DNA of 64,000 bases from Ferruginibacter sp. (GCA_017983695.1 JAGOAX010000004.1:1-64000); one strand, 5' to 3'. Positions 34,306 to 43,163 are shown, counted from the stretch's first letter. Program-made: numbers and translations. Notes: generated by a model from the letters alone, not told the origin.

Positions 34306-34357
34306 TTTCCGCTGCCATAAAAGTTTCCCAATGGTATGCCGTTGAACCGAGCGTGGC
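34306..34357 (+). repeat. Short dispersed repeat, copy 3
   Basis: TCCGCTGCCATAAAAG followed by TTTCCCAATGGTATGCCGTT. It sits in the upstream region of the toxin-antitoxin pair, 41 bases from the antitoxin start, so it could carry or disturb their promoter. Confidence 0.75.
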
Positions 34358-34413
34358 AACGATGTAAGATTGAAAAACAAATGTCCGTAAACAACAAAAC
34401 GTAAAACGAAGTT

Positions 34414-35337
34414 TTACAAAACCGCCAGGCTATTTTCCTTATCCTTATGCAGAGCCTGTTTCAATTCTTCAAGCCCGTTAAACTTTACTTCGCTGCGTAA
34501 ATGTTTAATAACAATAACACGGATAAGCTGACCGTAAATATCTTTTTCAAAATTAAACAGGTTTACTTCCACCACACGCTTTTTGCCATTTACGGTGGGG
34601 CGAAAGCCGATACTCATCATGCCTTTGTAGCGGGTGCCATCTACTTCGGTATACACGGCATAAATGCCATTGCCTAAAACTATTTTTTCTTCGTCGGTGC
34701 TTTTAAGGTTGGCAGTGGGATAGCCAATGGTACGGCCAATTTTATCGCCATGCACCACTTCGCCTTCAAAAAAGAAAGGGTAGCCCAGTAATTTGTTGGC
34801 CTCCTCAACCTGGCTGTGTAAAATGGCCTGGCGAATATTGCTGCTGCTTACTTTTACAGCATCCAGCAAATGCTCGGGTATTTCCATCAGCCGGTAATTA
34901 TATACCGGGGCTTTTGCTTCCATCAGTTTATAATCGCCGCTGCGTTCCCGGCCAAAGCGATGGTCGTACCCGATAATGATGGTATGCGGATGAAATTTGT
35001 CGATCAAAAAATCGCTGATGTATTCTTCGGCACCCTGGTTGGCAAAATATTCGGTAAAAGGTACCACCACTAAATGATCGATGCCGGTTTTTTCAAGCAA
35101 TTCAATTCTTTCCTTTAAGGTATTGATGAGCCTTACGCCGGTAACGGCACTCGACACCACTTTGCGGGGGTGTGGGTGAAAGGTGATGATGACAGATTCG
35201 CCGCCGGCTTCGGCTGCCGCAGCTTTAAGCGTATTAATAATTTGCTGGTGGCCGCTGTGCACCCCATCGAAAGTGCCGATGGTGATGACCGCATTTTTAA
35301 ATGCAGGCAGTTGGTCTGTGGAGTAATGTACTTTCAT
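34414..35337 (-). CDS. ribF: Bifunctional riboflavin kinase / FAD synthetase
   Basis: RibF turns riboflavin into FMN and then FAD in the cytoplasm. The 307 residues have the FAD synthetase domain first, with the nucleotidyl-transfer motif GTFDGVHSGHQ (about residues 22-32) and ITFHPHPRKV (about 48-57). The riboflavin kinase domain follows, with VVHGDKIGRTIGYPTANLK (about 190-208) and VEVNLFNFEKDIYG (about 258-271). Both active sites look complete. It is transcribed divergently from purM, and a Bacteroidota -7 box for purM lies in the gap. Length is standard. Confidence 0.95.
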   Translation of the reverse strand: MKVHYSTDQLPAFKNAVITIGTFDGVHSGHQQIINTLKAAAAEAGGESVIITFHPHPRKVVSSAVTGVRLINTLKERIELLEKTGIDHLVVVPFTEYFANQGAEEYISDFLIDKFHPHTIIIGYDHRFGRERSGDYKLMEAKAPVYNYRLMEIPEHLLDAVKVSSSNIRQAILHSQVEEANKLLGYPFFFEGEVVHGDKIGRTIGYPTANLKSTDEEKIVLGNGIYAVYTEVDGTRYKGMMSIGFRPTVNGKKRVVEVNLFNFEKDIYGQLIRVIVIKHLRSEVKFNGLEELKQALHKDKENSLAVL

Positions 35338-35395
35338 TGTAAAATTGGTGCAAATCTAACTGATAATTTTATAATGGATAATCTATATTGAATTG

Positions 35396-35403
35396 TAAAT
35401 TTG
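35396..35403 (+). promoter_or_regulatory. -7 box upstream of purM
   Basis: TAAATTTG matches TAnnTTTG and lies 69 bases before the purM start. No -33 element is clear. Confidence 0.4.
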
Positions 35404-35437
35404 CCGATATTAAAAAGAGCTACGGATTTTGTAAAGA

Positions 35438-35472
35438 TTCATAACTCATAACTCATAACTTATATCTCATTA
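35438..35472 (+). repeat. Heptamer tandem repeat (ATAACTC) in the purM leader
   Basis: The leader just before purM reads as about two and a half copies of ATAACTC followed by degenerate copies (TTATATCTCAT). The heptamer family ACTCANN recurs inside the purM coding sequence at 36213-36240. Confidence 0.6.
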
Positions 35473-36654
35473 ATGTCTTTATATTCCAAAAGAGGTGTTT
35501 CTGCCCAAAAAGAAGAAGTTCATGCAGCAGTTAAAAACCTCGACCAGGGTTTATTTCCCCATGCGTTTTGTAAAGTGTACCCCGATTTTTTAGGTGGCGA
35601 TGATGCTTTTGTAAATATTATGCATGCCGATGGTGCCGGTACCAAAAGTATTTTAGCGTATTTGTATTGGAAAGAAACGGTTGATATTTCCATATGGAAA
35701 GGTATTGCACAGGATGCTATTGTAATGAACCTCGACGACCTGTTATGCGTGGGCATTTATGATAATATTGTTTTTAACAGCACTATCGACCGGAATAAAA
35801 ATTTAATAACCGGCGAAGTACTGGAACAGATCATTACCGGCAGCCAGGAATTATTTGACACTTTGAAAACCGTTGGTGTAAACATTCATTACCTGGGTGG
35901 CGAAACGGCAGATGTAGGAGATGTGGTGCGTACTGCTGCGGTTAACGGCACCATGACCTGCCGCTGGCCAAAAGATAAGATCATCAGCAACGATAAAATA
36001 AAAGCAGGAGATGTAATTGTTGGTTTTGCCAGTTATGGCCAAGCCACTTACGAAACAGAATACAACAGCGGCATTGGCAGCAACGGCCTTACCAGTGCCA
36101 GGCATGATGTGTTAAGTAAATTTTATGCAGAAAATTTTAAGGAGAGTTATAATACCGGGTTGGATGAAGAAGTTGTTTATATAGGAAAGCATCGGCTAAC
36201 AGATACTGTTCAACTCACCACTCACGACTCACCACTCACGACAACTATTGGCAAACTTATACTAAGCCCTACAAGAACATTTGCGCCGGTTATGAAACCG
36301 CTTTTAGTTAACCATTTTGAAAAGATACATGGCCTTATACATTGCAGCGGCGGTGGACAAACAAAATGTATGAAATACCTGCCGGGTAATTTTAGAATTA
36401 TAAAGGATAATTTATTCGATGCTCCGGAGATATTCAACATCATTCAGCAAAACAGCGGCAGCAATAATAAAGAAATGTACGAAGTGTTTAACATGGGCTG
36501 CCGACTGGAAATTTATTGCGCTGCTGCAGATGCTCAGCTTATGATTGATGCAGCAAACGGATTTGGAATTGCGGCGCAGGTTATTGGAAGGGTAGAGGCC
36601 AGTGATAAGAAGGAATTGGTGATAATGGTGAAGGGAGAGGAGATAAGGTATTAA
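35473..36654 (+). CDS. purM: Phosphoribosylformylglycinamidine cyclo-ligase
   Basis: PurM closes the imidazole ring to form AIR in purine synthesis, using ATP, in the cytoplasm. The 393 residues show the glycine/acid-rich ATP region (HADGAGTKSILAYLYWKE, about 55-72), DDLLCVGI (about 92-99), HYLGGETADVGDVV (about 139-152) and the C-terminal HCSGGGQTKC (about 293-302), as in the bacteroidete-type enzyme. Residues at about 247-256 (QLTTHDSPLTT) are encoded by a four-copy heptamer tract and interrupt the usual short loop before IGKLILSPTRTFAP. The reading frame stays open, so the enzyme is probably active with an extra loop. Confidence 0.94.
   Translation: MSLYSKRGVSAQKEEVHAAVKNLDQGLFPHAFCKVYPDFLGGDDAFVNIMHADGAGTKSILAYLYWKETVDISIWKGIAQDAIVMNLDDLLCVGIYDNIVFNSTIDRNKNLITGEVLEQIITGSQELFDTLKTVGVNIHYLGGETADVGDVVRTAAVNGTMTCRWPKDKIISNDKIKAGDVIVGFASYGQATYETEYNSGIGSNGLTSARHDVLSKFYAENFKESYNTGLDEEVVYIGKHRLTDTVQLTTHDSPLTTTIGKLILSPTRTFAPVMKPLLVNHFEKIHGLIHCSGGGQTKCMKYLPGNFRIIKDNLFDAPEIFNIIQQNSGSNNKEMYEVFNMGCRLEIYCAAADAQLMIDAANGFGIAAQVIGRVEASDKKELVIMVKGEEIRY
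36213..36240 (+). repeat. Heptamer tandem repeat inside purM
   Basis: Four heptamers in a row: ACTCACC, ACTCACG, ACTCACC, ACTCACG. They code for part of an unusual loop of the PurM protein. Similar ACTCANN heptamers lie in the purM leader. Confidence 0.85.
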
Positions 36655-36704
36655 GCCATCTCCTCTCAAAGTTTTATTATTTATCACACAGAAAGAAGCA
36701 TTGC

Positions 36705-38117
36705 TTAACTTCTTGGTAAAACGGTTGATTTTTGCAAGCCAGAAGCAAAAATATCTTCTGCAATTTTTAATCCTAAATCAACACCACCAACTTTAACATC
36801 AAAAACCGGTTCGCCTGTAACTTTAGTTTTAAATGCATCAAAAGACCAGTGAACACCTAAGTACACCCTGCTTAAACCGTTTTCTAAAATCATTTGCCAA
36901 AGTCCATTGGGGTAATTTCGGGTGTGGCATGGTCTTATGGTACCTACATGATCTTTTGTTACACCATTAAACTCATCAGAAACAAAATCGCAATTTTTAA
37001 ATAAATCATCTTTTTTTCTGTTGCCGGGCAGTACACCGTAAAATAGCCGGGTAATATGTAAAGCAGCAGCACCAAAAGTAGCATGGCCTGATGGATAGGC
37101 AGGAAAATCAGGAGTAAAATTCTTGCTATTATCTACATTTGATTTTGGAGCACCTAACGGCAGCCATTGTGTATCGCAATCATTACTGATATTGTTTGTT
37201 GCTACGCCAGTTGACCCCATGGATTTATCATGCTCTCTGATACCTACTACTGGCCGCCAGAAATTATGGATGTATTTCTGATCCCAGGCAAGTATACCTG
37301 CATCAGCCATTGCTGCATTTACCAAAGCAAAAAGACGTACATTTTGTTCGAGGCTATTGTTTTTTTCCATTGCAACTTCCCTAACTATTTGGTTATATAA
37401 CCTTGGAGGTGTACCAATGCTATTGGCGCCATCATAGCCCCAAAAAATTCCGATCAATGTCTGGTCTACATTTCTTTTAGTGTAGCTGTTTGGCACAGTA
37501 CCCATTAATTCAGGAGCTATACCCAAACCTCTTACTTGCTTTACTGCCCGTAAATAATCGGAATTGTTAAATGGAGGCGCTACTAAATCATGTCTTGCAG
37601 TTACAGCAAAAGGTTTTGATTTGGCACCATAGTTTGGCGCTAAAAATCCCTGTACATTATCCGGGTCGGGTTTATGCAGTCCTCTGCCTGTATGCGGAAA
37701 ATAACCTGCATCAGAATTATTGGGGTCATTATTTCTTTCTGCTAAAATTAAAAGCGCAATTTTACAACCATAACGATGGCCTTTATCCTCGCCACTAAGT
37801 ATGTGTGTAAGGGAATTTAATTTTTTATCAAAAAAAGATTTTTGCTTTGGATATAGAGATATCAAAGCCGTATGTGCAGCTCCTGCAATTGCAGCGACAA
37901 TAGAAGAGCCTGGAGGTGCTGCAGGCAGTGCGCCAAGGTAACTTGTAAAAGAGGCAGTACCTGAAGTGCCAACATATGCATCATGCATTGCAAGATGAAT
38001 AATGCCTAACGCACGTGAACTTAATGTTGGTCCGCCTTGCTCACTTTTTTCTTTGTCAGTAAAACTAATACGGTTAGCTTCCAAAGCAACGTCGTTCCAA
38101 TAAAGAATCTGGTCCAT
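36705..38117 (-). CDS. Vanadium-dependent haloperoxidase (PAP2 superfamily)
   Basis: A 470-residue protein with the full vanadate-binding signature shared with acid phosphatases: Lys281 and Arg288 in KYIHNFWRP, Ser343-Gly344-His345 in YPSGHATFG, and Arg417 and His423 in SRVYLGVHWSFD. The enzyme would use hydrogen peroxide to oxidise a halide, or act as a phosphatase; sequence alone cannot settle this. No signal peptide is seen at the N-terminus MDQILYWNDVALEANR, so it may stay in the cytoplasm or leave by another route. It stands alone, with a long non-coding upstream region of 580 bases. Confidence 0.9.
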   Translation of the reverse strand: MDQILYWNDVALEANRISFTDKEKSEQGGPTLSSRALGIIHLAMHDAYVGTSGTASFTSYLGALPAAPPGSSIVAAIAGAAHTALISLYPKQKSFFDKKLNSLTHILSGEDKGHRYGCKIALLILAERNNDPNNSDAGYFPHTGRGLHKPDPDNVQGFLAPNYGAKSKPFAVTARHDLVAPPFNNSDYLRAVKQVRGLGIAPELMGTVPNSYTKRNVDQTLIGIFWGYDGANSIGTPPRLYNQIVREVAMEKNNSLEQNVRLFALVNAAMADAGILAWDQKYIHNFWRPVVGIREHDKSMGSTGVATNNISNDCDTQWLPLGAPKSNVDNSKNFTPDFPAYPSGHATFGAAALHITRLFYGVLPGNRKKDDLFKNCDFVSDEFNGVTKDHVGTIRPCHTRNYPNGLWQMILENGLSRVYLGVHWSFDAFKTKVTGEPVFDVKVGGVDLGLKIAEDIFASGLQKSTVLPRS

Positions 38118-38697
38118 AAAAAAGTATTTATTTATTGCCTACTCTGGTCAGTTTTCGGCATACCTGTCTTACTCTGATGAAGGATTTTCAGATTACTCCT
38201 TATTTAGGAAATTTTTATTGTTGTAAGCGAATCGCAACTTTATATTATGTTATTACATTCAAGTATTATTAAGGAGTAAAAACACCTAAGTTTTTGTGTA
38301 GGATTGGAAATTCCAGTCACAACTAAAACAATGTTTTATTTTTGATTTATAATTTAAAAAAAGGATTGGCTTGTTGTAAAAGTATACGTTAGATTAAATT
38401 TTTGCAATACCCTATAAGTTGTATTTTTCAATTATTGGAGAGATAGTTTATCTGATGCAACCGAAATTCTTAATAGTATTCAGTAAACCATTTACGGAAA
38501 ATATCCGGGAATAAAGAAATAGTGTGCTCGTGAAGCTCTTGCATTTTGAATGGCCGTTTTGCGTTTAGCAACGGATTTTAACATTTAGCACAGAAAATAA
38601 TTTTTAATAAAGCGTTTGTAAGAACTAAATTTGCCAGAGTTGCCTGTAAGCTTTGGCAAAGCCGGTAACAAAAACAACAAGCACTAAACAATAACAC
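38118..38697. other. Long non-coding region between haloperoxidase and ftsE
   Basis: 580 bases with no gene found in any frame. It separates divergent genes and so holds both promoters. A -7 box for ftsE is at 38626-38633. A small palindrome TGGAAATTCCA lies at 38305-38315. No tRNA, hairpin with T tract or known riboswitch was recognised. Confidence 0.6.
38626..38633 (+). promoter_or_regulatory. -7 box upstream of ftsE
   Basis: TAAATTTG fits TAnnTTTG, 64 bases before the ftsE start. The -33 position (20 bases upstream) is a T run without the usual G. Confidence 0.4.
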
Positions 38698-39384
38698 ATG
38701 TCTCAATCAATTGTAGAATTAAGGAATGTAAAAATTTTTCAGAGTAACAACCTTATTTTAAGTGATGTTAATATTAGTATTGATAAAGGGGAGTTTGTGT
38801 ATTTGGTGGGTAAAACCGGTACGGGCAAAAGCAGCCTTTTAAAAACAATGTATGGCGATCTGCAATTGACTGAAGGCGAAGGTTGGGTGGTAGGGCATAA
38901 CTTAAAAGAATTGACATGGAAAACGGTGCCGTTTTTAAGGCGTAACCTTGGTGTGGTGTTCCAGGATTTTCAATTGCTTACCGATAGGAATGTGAATGAG
39001 AATTTAAAGTTTGTATTAAAAGCCACCGGCTGGAAGGATGAAAAATTAATGGACGAAAAAATTGCTGATGTACTGGATAAAGTGGGCTTAAGAACAAAAG
39101 GTTTTAAAATGCCTTTTGAACTGAGTGGCGGAGAGCAGCAAAGGGTTGATGTGGCAAGGGCTTTATTAAATTCGCCTAAATTAATTTTGGCCGATGAGCC
39201 TACGGGTAACCTGGACCCTGAAACAAGCGATGAAATTATGCAACTGCTGTTTCATATCTGCAGAGATTACAACACTACAATTGTAATGGCAACCCACGAT
39301 TATATTGTGATCAATAAATTTCCTGCACGGATGTTAAAAACAGAAAGGGGAAAAGTGATGGATAATGCAACCATTGAAATGTAA
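38698..39384 (+). CDS. ftsE: Cell division ATP-binding protein
   Basis: A 228-residue ABC ATPase. Walker A is GKTGTGKS (about 38-45), the Q-loop lies in VFQDFQLL, the signature is LSGGEQQR (about 141-148), Walker B is LILADEPTG (about 160) and the H-loop is MATHDY. The opening [20 protein letters not shown] and the overall sequence match FtsE, which with FtsX controls cell-wall hydrolases at the division site. ftsX is not next to it here; in bacteroidetes the two are often separate. The gene is alone on the plus strand and convergent with a glycosyltransferase gene. Confidence 0.85.
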   Translation: MSQSIVELRNVKIFQSNNLILSDVNISIDKGEFVYLVGKTGTGKSSLLKTMYGDLQLTEGEGWVVGHNLKELTWKTVPFLRRNLGVVFQDFQLLTDRNVNENLKFVLKATGWKDEKLMDEKIADVLDKVGLRTKGFKMPFELSGGEQQRVDVARALLNSPKLILADEPTGNLDPETSDEIMQLLFHICRDYNTTIVMATHDYIVINKFPARMLKTERGKVMDNATIEM

Positions 39385-39397
39385 GAAAGCTTTGAGC

Positions 39398-40522
39398 TTA
39401 AAGCTGTAAGCTTACAACTAATTTTTCTGCATTCTCTTCGTTATTATAAATAGTTTGGAGCAGCCCCTGTCGCTGCTCTTTTTCATGTTCGGTAAAAGGC
39501 TGCTGGTATAATGTTGTAATTGCTTTTTTAAACGAAGCTGCATCTGTAGCAATATGGCAAACATTTTCCAATCCGCTGCCATCTGCGCCTGCCGGGTTTA
39601 CCAGGCAATGCCTGCCGTTAAATAAAGCGTTTAACAATTTTAATTTTACACCTGTATTATTGAAAGAAGGCAATACATGAATTTGCGCTTTACAGATCAT
39701 ATCCTGCATTTCTTTTTCGCCGGGGTTGGCAACAATGCAGGTGTGTTTATGCCGGTGTGCCAGTTCCTGTAATTTTTTAGAAGGGTTTTTACCGGCAATT
39801 ACAAAGGGAATTTCAATATCATTAAATACATTTTGTAAAAGCCATTCCACCGCAGTTTCATTTTCGCTGATGGATAAATTACCATGGTATAAACAGTAGC
39901 AGCCTTTGCCTTCTTTTCCTGTAGCCAATGTATGCGGAATAAAAACAGGCAAATAATAAATATCTTTTGCATTGAATAATTGCCGGTACACTTTTACATC
40001 ATGTTCGCTTACTGCAATAAAACCGGCTTTGTTGGCAATGCTTTTTTCGTAGTTAAATAATAACCTGCTCTCATTTAAGAAGTATAATTTTTTAAAAAGA
40101 TAAGTTTCATTTTTTGCCAGCTGCTTGTAATATTCAAACTCGGTATTGTGCAGCCGTACCATTACTTTCCGGTTGTTCAATTCTCCGGTATGTAAATAAT
40201 ATGTGCAATGAATACCTTCGAGTAAAACAGGATAATTATCTTTTTTAAGATTTGTAATCAGGTCATCACTCTTCCTGCTTTTAACAATAAGTGGAAGCCG
40301 GAATGAAAGACTGCTGCTGTTTTTTTTACGGGGATAATATTGTACGGTTTCGCAATACTTATTTAATTCCTGCTGTGGTGTTCTGTTTTGACTAAAGCAA
40401 TGCAAATGGATTTTTATGCCCAGCTTGTGCAGCGCTTTTAGTTTATAAAACAGGTCCACTACACCGCCGTAGTCTGCAGGCCAGGGTACTTCAAGCGCAA
40501 CTATATGTAAATGTTTATCCAA
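39398..40522 (-). CDS. Glycosyltransferase (GT-B fold)
   Basis: A 374-residue protein with a GT-B layout. The N-terminal half starts HIVALEVPWPADYGGVVDL (about 6-24), a donor/acceptor glycine region often seen in GT4 enzymes. The C-terminal half has a nucleotide-sugar part with CLYHGNLSISENETAVEWL (about 203-221), VIAGKNPSKKLQEL and GVKLKLLNALFNG. It probably adds a sugar to a cell-surface polysaccharide or glycoprotein. The start is TTG at 40522 and overlaps the upstream glycosyltransferase stop by eight bases, so the two are translated together. Donor and acceptor are unknown. Confidence 0.8.
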   Translation of the reverse strand: MDKHLHIVALEVPWPADYGGVVDLFYKLKALHKLGIKIHLHCFSQNRTPQQELNKYCETVQYYPRKKNSSSLSFRLPLIVKSRKSDDLITNLKKDNYPVLLEGIHCTYYLHTGELNNRKVMVRLHNTEFEYYKQLAKNETYLFKKLYFLNESRLLFNYEKSIANKAGFIAVSEHDVKVYRQLFNAKDIYYLPVFIPHTLATGKEGKGCYCLYHGNLSISENETAVEWLLQNVFNDIEIPFVIAGKNPSKKLQELAHRHKHTCIVANPGEKEMQDMICKAQIHVLPSFNNTGVKLKLLNALFNGRHCLVNPAGADGSGLENVCHIATDAASFKKAITTLYQQPFTEHEKEQRQGLLQTIYNNEENAEKLVVSLQL

Positions 40523-41660
40523 GTAAATTTTTATAAAACTGAAGTAATTTTTTTTCTTCCTCCTGCCAGTTTAATTCCAGCCTGGCTTTTAAACAATTTT
40601 GCTGCAGTTCATTATACTCAAACTCATTATTAAGTAAATTGTTCAGTAATGCAGCTAAATTCTTTTCGCCTGTATCGTCTGCTAAAACGGCAATATGGTA
40701 TTTGTCGTTAATTTCTTTATATACCGGATAATTTACACAGAGTTGCGGAATGCCGGCATGCAGGTAGTCGAAAAAACGATTGGCTAACGAATAGTAATTG
40801 CTTAGCCCGGCATCATCAAATAAAGTAACACCAATATAAGCCTGCTGGGTAATGGCTCTTAAGTCATCAGGCTTTACTTTACCTTTAAAAATCACTTTGT
40901 CTTGTAAATTATTATCGGCAACCAGCTGTTTTGCCTGCTGCATAAAGTTGCCATCGCCGCAAATGATGAGTTGGCAATCAACGGCTTTCATTGCCGGAAT
41001 TAATGTTTCAAAACTTCTGCCTTCATTAACTGCGCCCTGGTATAAAATAAATTTTTCTTTTTTTACAGCAGGATCGATATCTCTTAATAAGGCAATATTT
41101 CTTATTACTTCGTAGGTAACGTTGTACATCTTTTTAAATTCATCAGCAATAGGCTGATTTACCGTATAGCCAGCAGCAAATTTTGGAACGGTATACCGTT
41201 CAATCTTTTTCCAGATTTTATAAATCGCAGGCCTTGTCGCAATTTCTTTCATTTCGCAAAACAATTCGTGTGCATCGTAAACCTTCGTTACTTTTTTTAT
41301 TTTGGCAATAAAATAGCCGGGTAAAATAGTATCGAGATCAATAGCACCAATACAGTCCATCTTTTTAAACAGTAAATAAAAAAACAGGCGGATATTATAT
41401 TCTGCGTAAAACAATTTTCCTTTTTCAAAAAGGCAATCGATTCTTTTTTGCAGGAATGGTTGTGCAGCAAGCGGGAGGGAGGCTTTCATTTTTCTGCCTA
41501 CCAGCAATACAGTATAACCGGCGTTGGCAAGAGATGTGCAGATGCGTATCATCCGCTGGTCGTAGGTGAGATCGGTGGTAACTGTAAAAATAATACGGCC
41601 CCCTGAAGGGGGAACTTTAGAGTCTGCTATTTCGTGAGGTATTTCTATATCTTCAGGCAT
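40515..41660 (-). CDS. Glycosyltransferase family 4-like protein
   Basis: A 381-residue GT-B enzyme. Residues 20-30 read GGRIIFTVTTD, then TYDQRMIRICTSLANAGYTV, a normal GT4 start. The C-terminal domain has FILYQGAVNEGRSFETLIPA, LIICGDGNFMQQAKQLV and a donor-binding SLANRFFDYLHAGIPQLCV. The first part of the protein, DSKVPPSGGR, is encoded by an 18-bp palindromic repeat (41598-41615), so the first 20 residues may be late additions. It probably works with the next glycosyltransferase and the Gfo/Idh/MocA enzyme in making a surface sugar. Specificity is unknown. Confidence 0.82.
   Translation of the reverse strand: MPEDIEIPHEIADSKVPPSGGRIIFTVTTDLTYDQRMIRICTSLANAGYTVLLVGRKMKASLPLAAQPFLQKRIDCLFEKGKLFYAEYNIRLFFYLLFKKMDCIGAIDLDTILPGYFIAKIKKVTKVYDAHELFCEMKEIATRPAIYKIWKKIERYTVPKFAAGYTVNQPIADEFKKMYNVTYEVIRNIALLRDIDPAVKKEKFILYQGAVNEGRSFETLIPAMKAVDCQLIICGDGNFMQQAKQLVADNNLQDKVIFKGKVKPDDLRAITQQAYIGVTLFDDAGLSNYYSLANRFFDYLHAGIPQLCVNYPVYKEINDKYHIAVLADDTGEKNLAALLNNLLNNEFEYNELQQNCLKARLELNWQEEEKKLLQFYKNLLG
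41598..41615 (-). repeat. 18-bp palindromic repeat inside a glycosyltransferase gene
   Basis: On the minus strand this is GTTCCCCCTTCAGGGGGC, identical to the plus-strand sequence at 41704-41721. It encodes VPPSGG near the protein start. Confidence 0.85.
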
Positions 41661-41703
41661 TAAGGTTACTATTCGTAAAAGCTATTTATAATTAAGGGTT
41701 TCG

Positions 41704-41721
41704 GTTCCCCCTTCAGGGGGC
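41704..41721 (+). repeat. 18-bp palindromic repeat at the 3' end of the Gfo/Idh gene
   Basis: GTTCCCCCTTCAGGGGGC on the plus strand, the same 18 bases as the minus strand at 41598-41615. It contains the stop codon of the upstream oxidoreductase gene and part of its last residues (APSAP). Confidence 0.85.
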
Positions 41722-42711
41722 GGAGGGGGCATATATTCGCTCAATTATCTCTACCGTTTTTAAACCTTCAGCCGCACTTGCAAACTCATGTGCCGGGTTT
41801 TGTAATGCCAGTACCAGGTTTTCATAAACTTTATCATGGTTGCTCATACTGCCCTGGTAAAATCCATAACCATTGGCTGGGTTTCCTTTGGGTAATTCGG
41901 GTGCGGTTATTCCTGCTACATTAAAATATTCCAGTTCATTCAGGTATTGCCCGCCTATTTTAATGGTACCTTTTTCTGCAAAAACAGTAAAAGAACCTTC
42001 CATGTTTTTATTGAAACTGTTTACCGTATAGTTTAATGATCCAATAGCACCGCTCTTCATTTCAAATAACACCATGCCGGTATCTTCAAATTCAATTGTG
42101 GCGTGTGCAAAATTTTTGGCCTTGGTTTGTACAGTTGCCACATCACCCAATAACCAATACAATAAGTCAATAAAATGACTAAACTGAGTAAACAATGTTC
42201 CCCCATCCAGATCTTTTTTACCTTTCCAGTCCATGTAATATGCATCGGGACGGTTCCAATAGCAATTAATTTGAAAGCTGTAAATTTTACCCAGCTTGCC
42301 GTTATTTATTAAATCTTTTAAAAACGCAACAGGCGGGTTATAACGGTTTTGCTTTACAACAAACAATTTTTTGTTGGCACCGGCAGCTGCGGCTATCATT
42401 TTATCTCCATCCTCAGTATTTATGCACAAAGGCTTTTCACACAATACATTTATACCAGCTTCCAAAGCTTGTATGGCGTTAGCAGCATGCAAACCATTTG
42501 GCGTACAGATACTTACCACATTCAATTCCGGCTCATTTGCTAATAATGCTTCAATCGAATAATATGGCCTGGCCTGGTACAAAGCGGCCATGTCATCAGC
42601 TTTTTGAGGAATAATATCGCAAACTGCAGCTAAAACTCCATGCTTTACTATCTGTTCAGCATGCCTTTTCGCAATTCTTCCGCATCCAATTATTGCAAAA
42701 CTCGGGTTCAT
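41713..42711 (-). CDS. Gfo/Idh/MocA family oxidoreductase
   Basis: A 332-residue NAD(P)-dependent sugar oxidoreductase. The Rossmann motif is [16 protein letters not shown] (about 5-20), and the family signature is NVLCEKPLC (about 86-94), followed by [10 protein letters not shown] and [15 protein letters not shown]. In this family the nearest roles are sugar-nucleotide 3-oxidation or inositol metabolism. Beside two glycosyltransferase genes, a step in making an unusual nucleotide sugar is likely. The ATG at 42711 ([11 protein letters not shown]) is chosen over one at 42741. Its C-terminus is provided by a repeat element. It is divergent from rpsO. Confidence 0.85.
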   Translation of the reverse strand: MNPSFAIIGCGRIAKRHAEQIVKHGVLAAVCDIIPQKADDMAALYQARPYYSIEALLANEPELNVVSICTPNGLHAANAIQALEAGINVLCEKPLCINTEDGDKMIAAAAGANKKLFVVKQNRYNPPVAFLKDLINNGKLGKIYSFQINCYWNRPDAYYMDWKGKKDLDGGTLFTQFSHFIDLLYWLLGDVATVQTKAKNFAHATIEFEDTGMVLFEMKSGAIGSLNYTVNSFNKNMEGSFTVFAEKGTIKIGGQYLNELEYFNVAGITAPELPKGNPANGYGFYQGSMSNHDKVYENLVLALQNPAHEFASAAEGLKTVEIIERIYAPSAP

Positions 42712-42769
42712 ATATTGGCAATATTCAAAAAAAATCCTCAAATCACCTCTTAAAACACATTTTTTTATG

Positions 42770-42777
42770 TACTTTTG
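42770..42777 (+). promoter_or_regulatory. -7 box upstream of rpsO
   Basis: TACTTTTG matches TAnnTTTG, 51 bases before the rpsO ATG. No clear -33 element. Confidence 0.45.
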
Positions 42778-42827
42778 CGCCTAATTATAAAGAAACTATA
42801 ACAAAGACGTTATTAAAAAAACAAGAG

Positions 42828-43100
42828 ATGCCGTATTTAACAATCGAAAAAAGAGCAACAATTTTCACAACTTTTGGTGGCAAAGCCACTAACACCGGTT
42901 CTATTGAGGGCCAAATCGCTTTATTAACTGAGCGTATCAATTCAATTTCAGAACACCTGAGGAGTAACAAAAAAGATTTCTCTTCTCAAAGAGGTTTAAT
43001 GAAAATGGTTGGTCAACGTAAACGTTTATTAACCTACCTGAGTAAACACGATCTTACCGGTTACAGGGCTTTAATTGAAAAATTAGGCTTGCGTAAATAA
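42828..43100 (+). CDS. rpsO: 30S ribosomal protein S15
   Basis: A 90-residue protein of the small ribosomal subunit that binds 16S rRNA. The end [33 protein letters not shown] stretch (last 30 residues) and [18 protein letters not shown] are diagnostic. The ATG at 42828 is chosen: a longer frame to 42693 would cover the promoter and has no homology. It is followed by two hairpins and pnp, the same rpsO-pnp order as in many bacteria, where S15 and PNPase expression are linked. Confidence 0.96.
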   Translation: MPYLTIEKRATIFTTFGGKATNTGSIEGQIALLTERINSISEHLRSNKKDFSSQRGLMKMVGQRKRLLTYLSKHDLTGYRALIEKLGLRK

Positions 43101-43125
43101 AATTATTCCAACTATGTAATATTCG

Positions 43126-43163
43126 AATAATTCCCAACTGAAATTTTACAGTTGGGAATTATT
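43126..43163 (+). terminator. 15-bp hairpin after rpsO
   Basis: A perfect 15-bp stem, AATAATTCCCAACTG (43126-43140) and its complement (43149-43163), with an 8-base loop. A weak T-rich tail follows. It could end rpsO transcripts in part, or serve as an RNase III type processing site between rpsO and pnp. Confidence 0.7.

Noticed and set aside
38118..38697. Possible small RNA or riboswitch in the long gap before ftsE
   Set aside because: No stable structure, conserved motif or terminator was found by eye; only a short palindrome is present.
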